The notes under the pieces: generated by a model
Told to the model about the DNA's origin: nothing
Seen by the model: only the letters and a program-made list of their open reading frames with translations
Databases searched by the model: none
In this document: positions 1 to 5,826 of the stretch, one piece after another
Position numbering within the stretch: position 1 is the first letter of the stretch
Layout of the letters: the number at the start of each line of letters is the position of its first letter
Assembly: GCA_002393835.1 (NCBI GenBank)
Contig: DGTW01000075.1
Location: 1 to 10,889, forward strand
Origin: Treponema sp. UBA4326
GTDB taxonomy: Bacteria; Spirochaetota; Spirochaetia; Treponematales; Treponemataceae
Direction of reading: 5' to 3'
DNA: 10,889 nt
Position numbers and translations under genes: made by a program

Positions 1-1
1 A

Positions 2-1375
2 GCGAAAGACATTGCGGCCGTAGCCATGACAAAAGTCGGAAGCGGCTGCAATCTCCTGGGCTTTTACATGTATTCAGGCGGAACTAATCCGGATGGAAAA
101 CTTACGACCTTGCAGGAATCGAGGGCAACCGGCTACCTGAATGACCTTCCTGTAAAGTCTTATGATTTCCGTGCCCCAATTCGGGAATTCGGTCAGGTTT
201 CTTCTACTTTTAGGGAAATAAAACTCCTTGCCCTCTTTGCAAAAGCTTATGGGGAAGAAATATGCTCCCTGCCGGCTGTCATAAAAAACGAGATAAGGCC
301 TGATGACGCTTCTTCTTTGCGTTATTCATTCCGAAGCGACGGAAAGAAAGGCTACCTTTTCGTAAACAATTATGTCCGCCATCTGAAAATGGCAGAACAC
401 AGGGACATTCATCTTGAAAGTCCAGACGGAAAAACACATTTTCCGCCCTTTGATGTCAAAAACGGTGACTTTTTCTTTTTCCCCTTCAACATAAAGTACG
501 GAAAGTCTCTTGTGAAGACTGCCAGGGTAACGCCATTGACAAAGCTAAGTCTTGGAAAAAATGAGCTTTTTGTCTTTTACAAGAGAGAGAACGATTCTTC
601 TGATAAAAACTTCTTTGATTTCGGAACTGAAGAAAGTGAAAAAATCGAAGCTAAAGACAAGTTCCTCGTTTTGTCCCGGACAGACGCTCTTAATTCATGG
701 ATAACTGACGGAAGGCTCTTCATTACGGATTCCCTTTCCTCTGTATTTGAGGACGAAAATGGCGAAATTCAGCTTCTTTCTCGAAGTGAGCCTGCATTTT
801 TCGTTTACCCTGACTTTGATAAAGCACCTGTTGGCTGGAAAAAATGCGGTGAAGAGAACAAAAATGCTTCGAAGGACATGCCTGAAATTCTTTTTTCAAA
901 GTACGAGCTGGAAGTTGCTCCTTTGGAGAAGAAAAAAATCAAAATCGGGGCGCTTAAATCCGGCGAAAATTATAAGCTCGACCTTTCTATTCTTGCGAAA
1001 AATTTCCGGAAGGAAAAATATGCTTGTGACATCTTCGTAAAAATAGACTACACGGGTGAAAGTGGAAGGCTTTATGCAAGCAAAGATGGAAAACGCCTCC
1101 TGATTCTCGACCATTTCTATCTTGGGGAAGACTATCCCTGGGAAATCGGACTCAAGCGTTTCCTTGAAAAGGATGCTGACTGTGCTTTGAGCGACGAGGA
1201 GCTTTCTTCCCTTGAACTTGAGATTAGTCCCCTTAAAAAAGGAGAGAAAATCTATATAGAAAAATGGCCTGACTTCGACGGAGAAGAAATCTCCAGCTTA
1301 AAGTCGGTGACTTGTGAGATTGAATGGAAATATAAGATAGAAAAAAGGAGGCATGATAAAATTACATCCATGTAA
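2..1375 (+). CDS. GH35 beta-galactosidase, C-terminal part (5' end outside window)
   Basis: The frame is open from the first bases of the window, so this is the C-terminal part of a gene that starts upstream; the ATG at 26 is internal. Bases 59-91 encode GFYMYSGGTNP, the GH35 motif that normally reads Y-M-Y-H-G-G-T-N; here the usual His is Ser. Bases 158-193 encode SYDFRAPIREFG, the conserved S-Y-D-[YF]-x-A-P-I-x-E-x-G segment of the family. Both catalytic glutamates of GH35 lie before these motifs, so they are outside the window and cannot be checked. The rest (from about base 250) is a beta-rich C-terminal region, including a GYLFVNNYVRHLKM stretch seen in long GH35 enzymes. GH35 enzymes release terminal beta-galactose; beside two galactanases the likely substrate is galacto-oligosaccharide from beta-1,4-galactan (inference). 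Whether it has a signal peptide cannot be seen. The stop is TAA at 1373-1375, inside a palindrome. Confidence 0.88.
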   Translation, partial: AKDIAAVAMTKVGSGCNLLGFYMYSGGTNPDGKLTTLQESRATGYLNDLPVKSYDFRAPIREFGQVSSTFREIKLLALFAKAYGEEICSLPAVIKNEIRPDDASSLRYSFRSDGKKGYLFVNNYVRHLKMAEHRDIHLESPDGKTHFPPFDVKNGDFFFFPFNIKYGKSLVKTARVTPLTKLSLGKNELFVFYKRENDSSDKNFFDFGTEESEKIEAKDKFLVLSRTDALNSWITDGRLFITDSLSSVFEDENGEIQLLSRSEPAFFVYPDFDKAPVGWKKCGEENKNASKDMPEILFSKYELEVAPLEKKKIKIGALKSGENYKLDLSILAKNFRKEKYACDIFVKIDYTGESGRLYASKDGKRLLILDHFYLGEDYPWEIGLKRFLEKDADCALSDEELSSLELEISPLKKGEKIYIEKWPDFDGEEISSLKSVTCEIEWKYKIEKRRHDKITSM

Positions 1376-1378
1376 TTT
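1359..1378. repeat. 20-bp palindrome over the GH35 stop codon
   Basis: The perfect 9-bp arms AAATTACAT and ATGTAATTT are separated by CC. As RNA this could form an 8-bp stem with a 4-nt loop; as DNA it could be a dyad-symmetric protein-binding site. It covers the end of the GH35 gene and lies 70 nt before the GH53 start. No T-run follows directly, so it is a poor intrinsic terminator by itself. The symmetry is seen; any function is inferred. Confidence 0.45.
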
Positions 1379-1387
1379 CATCTTTAT

Positions 1388-1435
1388 CACCGCGATACCT
1401 TGCTTCCATGCAAGGCCGCTAATGCGGTGTTTTTT
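1388..1435 (+). terminator. Hairpin(s) followed by T6 between GH35 and GH53; terminator or attenuator
   Basis: Two mutually exclusive structures end at the same T-run. (a) A compact hairpin with CCGC (1416-1419), loop TAAT and GCGG (1424-1427), extendable by one G-T pair. (b) An outer stem CACCGC (1388-1393) with GCGGTG (1424-1429), enclosing a 6-bp hairpin CCTTGC (1398-1403) / GCAAGG (1410-1415). Both are followed by six T (1430-1435), and the ribosome binding site of the GH53 gene starts at 1436. This has the form of an intrinsic terminator, but transcripts stopping here would end just before the GH53 ribosome binding site and no promoter can fit after it. It is therefore either leaky, regulated (attenuation), or a processing/stability element. 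Confidence 0.5.
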
Positions 1436-1442
1436 AAGGAGG
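1436..1442 (+). promoter_or_regulatory. Ribosome binding site of the first GH53 gene
   Basis: AAGGAGG with a 5-nt spacer to the ATG at 1448. It fixes the start there rather than at an in-frame TTG at 1400, which lies inside the upstream hairpin region and would add 16 residues before a signal peptide that is already complete. Confidence 0.85.
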
Positions 1443-1447
1443 TAAAA

Positions 1448-3412
1448 ATGTTGAAAAAGATGCTGTGTGCTGTGACGGCTTCGGCTCTTCTTATTCAGGC
1501 TTTTGCTCTGCCGGGAACTAAAAATTCTGAAGCGGTAAAGCAAAGAATCCTTGTGGAGAAAGTTGACGGCCTTCGTGATGATTTTATGAAGGGCGTAGAC
1601 ATTTCCATGATTGACCAGATTGAAAAGTCTGGCGGAAAATTTTACAAGGCCAGCGGAGAGCAAGAGGATATCTTTGAGATTCTGAAAGAAAATGGCGTGA
1701 ATTATGTGCGAATTCGTCTCTGGAACAATCCCACTTACGAAAGCGATCAGTATGACAAAAATGGAAAACTCGTGGCAAAAAAAGGCGATAAAATGGGCGG
1801 CGGAAACAATGACATTGAGACCGACCTTCGGATTGCAAAAAGAATAAAGGCAGCTGGTTTGAAATTCATGCTGGACTTCCACTACTCAGACTTTTGGGCA
1901 GATCCTGGAAAGCAGTACATGAGCCAGGATTGGAAAAATCTCAGCCCTAAGGAGCTTGAGAATGAGGTCGAGAAATTCACGAGGGAGACAATCAACCGTT
2001 TCGTAAAAGAAGGTGCTGCTCCTGATTCCGTCCAGATTGGTAATGAATTGAATTCAGGCTTTATGTGGCCTGTCGGCCAGCTTTGGAGCAATGATCCTTC
2101 GGTAAAAATCGGAGGCATGAAGCAGTTCCTTCGTCTTCTTGACAGGGCTTCTAAGGGCGTTCGCTCGGCAAGTGGCGGAGATAAAATCAAGGTCATAGTT
2201 CATCTGGCTGACGGTGGCAAGCAAGACCTTTACAAGTGGATTTTCGATGAGGTAAAAAAGGCAAACATTGACTATGACATCATAGGCCTGTCATTTTATC
2301 CTTACTGGCATGGCTCAATGGACGATTTGAAGGCCAATCTTGAGATGATTTCCAAACGCTACGGAAAGGAAATGGCCGTCGTTGAGACAGCTTATGCTTT
2401 TACCGAGGACAATGGAGACGAACAGGGCAATGTTTTCCAGACTTATTCTGATGAAGCCCATGGCTATGTGCCGAGCGTTCAGGGACAGGCCACTGAGCTG
2501 AGGGACATCATAGCTACGGTTTCGGCTGTAAAAGGCGGTTGCGGCGTTTTCTGGTGGGAAGCGGATTCAATTCTCGTGAAGGGCTCCAATCTTTCGGCTA
2601 CGGAAGGCAACACTTGGGAAAATCAGGCTCTCTTTGACTTTTCTGGTAGGGTTCTGCCATCTCTTGCGGTTTTTAATCTCGTGAGCGGAAAGGGAGAAGT
2701 TGAGAATGTCTGGGGAGGAAGCGCCAAAAACGGCGGCGGCTTTAAGCCTTATGCCATGGCAGAAAAAATGGAAGTCACCGTAAAACCAGGTGAAGTTCCC
2801 CAGCTGCCCAAGAAAGTCAAGGCGATTTTCACTAATGACAGCGAATCCCTGCTTGATGTTTCATGGGAAAAAATCGACTGGAAAAATCAGAAAATAGGCA
2901 AGGTGACTGTTCATGGAAGCGTAAAAGAAGGCGATTTTAAGCCTCTTGTCACGGTGAATGTGACCAACCGGGTCAATTTAATCGAGGATCCTTCATTTGA
3001 AAGCGGAAAACTGGGCAAGTGGAAGCTCAACGGCCCTGCCGCCGCCAGTTTTATGGAAAACAACAAGGGAAATGCCCATTCCGGAAAATGGACATATAAA
3101 TACTGGCTTGGAAACGGCTTTAAGTCCATACTTTCACAGACTTTCACTGAAATAGAGAACGGAACTTACGAGCTTTCTGTCTGGGCAATGGGTGGCGGCG
3201 GCGAGAATAACATCCGCCTTTTTGCGGCCGACTATGACGCAAACTCAAAGCAGGTTACGGCAAAAATCGTCAATACGGGCTGGCAGCAGTGGAAAGCCTA
3301 CAAGATAAAGGTTCCTGTCACGAACGGTAAGGCAACAATCGGCATTTATCTTGACACTCTTCCAGACTGCTGGGGAAACTTCGACGACATGGAATTTATA
3401 AAAGTTGACTGA
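1448..3412 (+). CDS. Secreted GH53 endo-beta-1,4-galactanase with Big_4-like and CBM61-like domains
   Basis: The product is 654 aa and should cut internal beta-1,4-galactosyl bonds of galactan / type I arabinogalactan. Residues 1-20 form a type I signal peptide with likely cleavage after AFA. The catalytic (beta/alpha)8 domain spans roughly 44-412 and has family hallmarks: FMKGVDIS (46-53), VNYVRIRLWNNP (84-95), GGGNND (117-122), and MLDFHYSDFWADPG (141-154). The acid/base Glu is E200 in QIGNE and the nucleophile is E313 in VVETAY. GVFWWEAD (366-373) and ENQALFDF (391-398) match the end of the GH53 barrel. Residues about 452-506 resemble a Big_4 bacterial Ig-like domain (LPKKVKAIF, then VSW and VTVHGSV). 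Residues about 508-654 start NLIEDPSFESG and have the size and position of CBM61, a galactan-binding module known next to GH53; a CBM4/9-like fold is the alternative. An outer-membrane protein gene follows after 29 nt. Signal peptide plus CBM suggests work outside the cell. Confidence 0.93.
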   Translation: MLKKMLCAVTASALLIQAFALPGTKNSEAVKQRILVEKVDGLRDDFMKGVDISMIDQIEKSGGKFYKASGEQEDIFEILKENGVNYVRIRLWNNPTYESDQYDKNGKLVAKKGDKMGGGNNDIETDLRIAKRIKAAGLKFMLDFHYSDFWADPGKQYMSQDWKNLSPKELENEVEKFTRETINRFVKEGAAPDSVQIGNELNSGFMWPVGQLWSNDPSVKIGGMKQFLRLLDRASKGVRSASGGDKIKVIVHLADGGKQDLYKWIFDEVKKANIDYDIIGLSFYPYWHGSMDDLKANLEMISKRYGKEMAVVETAYAFTEDNGDEQGNVFQTYSDEAHGYVPSVQGQATELRDIIATVSAVKGGCGVFWWEADSILVKGSNLSATEGNTWENQALFDFSGRVLPSLAVFNLVSGKGEVENVWGGSAKNGGGFKPYAMAEKMEVTVKPGEVPQLPKKVKAIFTNDSESLLDVSWEKIDWKNQKIGKVTVHGSVKEGDFKPLVTVNVTNRVNLIEDPSFESGKLGKWKLNGPAAASFMENNKGNAHSGKWTYKYWLGNGFKSILSQTFTEIENGTYELSVWAMGGGGENNIRLFAADYDANSKQVTAKIVNTGWQQWKAYKIKVPVTNGKATIGIYLDTLPDCWGNFDDMEFIKVD

Positions 3413-3441
3413 TGACGGAATAATAAAAAAGAGGATTTCTT

Positions 3442-5298
3442 ATGGGAAAAAATGTTTATAAGAATAAAATGGCTTTTTTGCTTCTGGCGGCGATGGGACT
3501 TCCTTCTGTCTTTGCCCAGGAAGCAGACGATGGCTTTGTAGTTCCTCTGAACGAGGATTTTTCTAATGCCGTGGTCATTTCAGCGCCTGCCGCAAGTGGA
3601 GGCGGGGCAAGCTCGGTAAAGCAGGGGCTCTTCATTGAGGTGACTTCCAGCAATCAGGCGATTGTAAGGGATATCGCCACTGGTGAAAAGAAAGGCTATG
3701 AGTTTGACAACGCTCACTTCCTTAGCAAGGCAAACTGGTGGTTTTGGGGGGACATTACGCCCAACTTTCATCTTGATGCGGAGATTGCGGTCTGGAATAC
3801 GGACAAGACTTTGTACAAGGCCAACAGTTATGCCGACAATGTGCCTGAAGTTACATGGGGGGACGGATTTCAGTCTTTGGCCAGCATTCCCTTCAGCTTT
3901 GTTCAGAATCTAAATGACAAGGGAATCGGTGCCTTCAACAAAATGGGCTTCACTCTCATAACGCCTTTTTTAGAGTCAAAATTCGGCTACGGAGACCTGA
4001 AAGACAACGGTATGCTTGATTTTGACGGAATCTACCATGTAATTGACCGCTGGAATTATGTGGGCAAGGGCTTTACTGAAGTGAGCCTGGGAAAAAGCCT
4101 TCAGAAGCATGGGGATGTCACTTTGAATGCGACGGCTGCCTTCAGCATGATGAGGGGAACTTACGGCCTCTATGATCTTCTTGACATAAAATACGGGGAT
4201 GCAAAAAATCCGGCATTTGAGTCTGCCTTCACATTCGGAAGCTACACCACTGAGGAAGAGCTTTTCCGCTACAACAAGCAGAACATAAATGCGGCAAGCG
4301 CATATTTTGCCCTTTCTCCACTTGAGCATCTTAAATTTGAGTTTCATGGTTTGGGAACTTTCGGAACTGATGTTGATTTCGATAGAAAAGCTATGGCCTT
4401 TGCAGGTCGTGCAGGCTGGTCTTGCGACAAATTCACTGCCCGGGTAATGGAAAGCATCAGCAATAAGAATGTAAATTCCGTCTGGGGTGCTGACGGCAAG
4501 GATTATGACGACATAAACGCCAACAAGAGTACGACTCAGTTTGACTTCTCCTTTTATGCTTTGCCAGTCATCTCTTTTGGGCTTGACGAGACTGTTTCAT
4601 ACACTCTTGAAGACGAAGAGTCTGCTACAAAACACAATCAGTTTGCAGGCTACACTTCATTCAGGACTCAGCCTTATTTCGACCTTGATTTGAGCGGAAT
4701 AAGCGGAAAAGACCTTGCAATCGGACTCTATGGAGTTATGAGCATAGACAAAATTACGGAGAGCACAAAGACCGACAAGGACATTTATGCTGCTTTCCGG
4801 GGAGCTGGAATCGAACTTAAGGGAAATGAAGTCATTTCAAAAATCAAGAAATTCACCTTCGATTATGCCCTCAGCGCGAATTCAAAATGGCAGATGGACA
4901 GTGCAAAAGTAGACTCAAACAATGACTATGATTTGGGCGAAATCTTCCATTCTTTTATGCTGACGGCAGACCTTACCGACAATCTTTCGCTCACGGCCGC
5001 TTCCTTGTACCGGAACTACATTGCTGACACTAAGACAGGCTTTACCAGACAGCCATTGGGCTTTGCCCTGGGATTTGAGGTCAAAAAAGTAAGGCTTCCC
5101 GGTCAGCCGAAATTCTGGATGCACTTCACACACGGCATGGATCCTTACGAGGACAAAAACTACATGCTTTTCCGTGCTGATGACAAGACAAACAAGGCCC
5201 TTCACAGGACATATCTTCTCAACACGCTTGACGGATACGCAAAAGGAATCAATGTGGCAAGTTACATCAGGCTGGGTCTCATCTGGGATTTAAAATAG
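3442..5298 (+). CDS. Predicted outer-membrane beta-barrel (porin-like) protein
   Basis: The product is 618 aa. The start is set by GAGGA at 3431-3435, six nt before the ATG. Residues 1-25 look like a type I signal peptide (MAFLLLAAMG core, cleavage at VFA-Q). The mature part has no hydrophobic helices. It shows many short stretches of alternating polar and apolar residues with aromatic girdle residues, such as WWFWGDITPNFHLDAEIAV near the N-terminus and YIRLGLIWDLK at the end, as in transmembrane beta-strands with periplasmic turns and longer loops. The last residue is Lys rather than the aromatic residue typical of proteobacterial porins. I do not recognise a named family. It sits between a galactanase and surface-type lipoproteins with short spacing, so uptake of galacto-oligosaccharides across the outer membrane is a reasonable inference. 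A large surface-exposed glycan-binding barrel is the alternative. Confidence 0.7.
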   Translation: MGKNVYKNKMAFLLLAAMGLPSVFAQEADDGFVVPLNEDFSNAVVISAPAASGGGASSVKQGLFIEVTSSNQAIVRDIATGEKKGYEFDNAHFLSKANWWFWGDITPNFHLDAEIAVWNTDKTLYKANSYADNVPEVTWGDGFQSLASIPFSFVQNLNDKGIGAFNKMGFTLITPFLESKFGYGDLKDNGMLDFDGIYHVIDRWNYVGKGFTEVSLGKSLQKHGDVTLNATAAFSMMRGTYGLYDLLDIKYGDAKNPAFESAFTFGSYTTEEELFRYNKQNINAASAYFALSPLEHLKFEFHGLGTFGTDVDFDRKAMAFAGRAGWSCDKFTARVMESISNKNVNSVWGADGKDYDDINANKSTTQFDFSFYALPVISFGLDETVSYTLEDEESATKHNQFAGYTSFRTQPYFDLDLSGISGKDLAIGLYGVMSIDKITESTKTDKDIYAAFRGAGIELKGNEVISKIKKFTFDYALSANSKWQMDSAKVDSNNDYDLGEIFHSFMLTADLTDNLSLTAASLYRNYIADTKTGFTRQPLGFALGFEVKKVRLPGQPKFWMHFTHGMDPYEDKNYMLFRADDKTNKALHRTYLLNTLDGYAKGINVASYIRLGLIWDLK

Positions 5299-5302
5299 GA
5301 GG
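5297..5302 (+). promoter_or_regulatory. Ribosome binding site that decides a TTG start
   Basis: AGGAGG overlaps the stop codon of the beta-barrel gene (TAG at 5296-5298) and lies 6 nt before TTG at 5309. No in-frame ATG has comparable support before the membrane segment, so TTG is taken as the start. The overlap suggests translational coupling with the gene before it. Confidence 0.75.
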
Positions 5303-5308
5303 CTAAAA

Positions 5309-5815
5309 TTGAAAACTGAAAGTAAAAAACTGAAAATTGAAAGAGAAAAGGTAAAAATTGAAAGTTTCAGGGGAAAAATTCTTTTTGTTCTCGGATTTCT
5401 TTCGTTTATGATGATTTTTGGCCTTTTTTCCTGTGCTGATGCGGACGGACTTCACAATCAGGAAGCTGCGACTGTCACCTTTGTCTTTACGAATTTTCCG
5501 GTTGAGGACGGAAGCTATTCGATTCCGGGTGAGCACAATAACTGGGACAATACTTCAGAGTCAGTGACAATCAAAGGTGGGGAGGGAACTTCTTCATCCG
5601 TAACTGTCACCAGCTCTTCCATTGAATTTACCTTGGTGAAAAAAGACAACTGGCTTCGTCCCTGGTCAAAGAAAGACGGTGGAACAATCAACGGTGCCGG
5701 AAAAGAAGGAGCCGATTATTACAGGAATTTTCTGGCTGAAGGAATTACTCTTGGCTCTCCAGTAAAAATCACGATTGACGGCTCTACAGACACTGCGACT
5801 GTAACGGTGGAATAA
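5309..5815 (+). CDS. Small lipoprotein, possibly carbohydrate-binding
   Basis: The product is 168 aa with a TTG start. Residues 2-19 are a Lys/Glu-rich extension with a seven-residue period (KTESKKL, KIEREKV). A hydrophobic segment follows at 24-41, and the lipobox LFSC gives a lipidated Cys42. The mature part (about 126 aa) is beta-rich: TVTFVFTNFP near the start, then EHNNWDN at 75-81, which loosely recalls the N-N-W-[DS] turn of starch- and glycogen-binding Ig-like modules (CBM20/48 type), and a Ser/Thr-rich C-terminal strand. I do not recognise the family; the binding-module idea rests on this motif and on its neighbours. It lies 10 nt after the beta-barrel gene and 11 nt before the next lipoprotein, so it is surely cotranscribed. 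A glycan-capture role at the cell surface is inference. The unusually long n-region before the signal sequence comes from a DNA repeat array. Confidence 0.72.
   Translation: MKTESKKLKIEREKVKIESFRGKILFVLGFLSFMMIFGLFSCADADGLHNQEAATVTFVFTNFPVEDGSYSIPGEHNNWDNTSESVTIKGGEGTSSSVTVTSSSIEFTLVKKDNWLRPWSKKDGGTINGAGKEGADYYRNFLAEGITLGSPVKITIDGSTDTATVTVE
5311..5366 (+). repeat. Degenerate heptanucleotide repeat array, 8 units
   Basis: Starting at the G of the TTG start codon, the DNA can be cut into eight 7-nt units close to GAAAAYT (for example GAAAACT at 5311, GAAAATT at 5332, GAAAGTT at 5360). Three units start with A instead of G. Because 7 is not a multiple of 3, three units (21 nt) make one seven-residue peptide period (K-[TI]-E-x-x-K-[LV]). 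The array ends where the hydrophobic signal segment approaches. Confidence 0.8.
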
Positions 5816-5826
5816 GGAGGAGTAAG

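Noticed and set aside
1312..1338. Promoter-like TTGTGA and TATAAG/TAAGAT near the GH35 end
   Set aside because: Spacing of 13-15 nt is too short for a normal promoter and the match is weak, so no promoter is called for the GH53 operon.
1400..1447. Earlier TTG start for the first GH53 gene, adding 16 residues
   Set aside because: It lies within the hairpin region without its own ribosome binding site, while ATG 1448 has AAGGAGG at 5-nt spacing and starts directly with a complete signal peptide.
1298..1882. 194-codon open frame on the minus strand
   Set aside because: It lies opposite the GH35 end and the catalytic domain of GH53; no ribosome binding site or recognisable protein features. It is a shadow of the plus-strand genes.
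3976..4347. 123-codon open frame on the minus strand inside the beta-barrel gene
   Set aside because: Fully covered by a convincing plus-strand coding region; no family features and no start signal.
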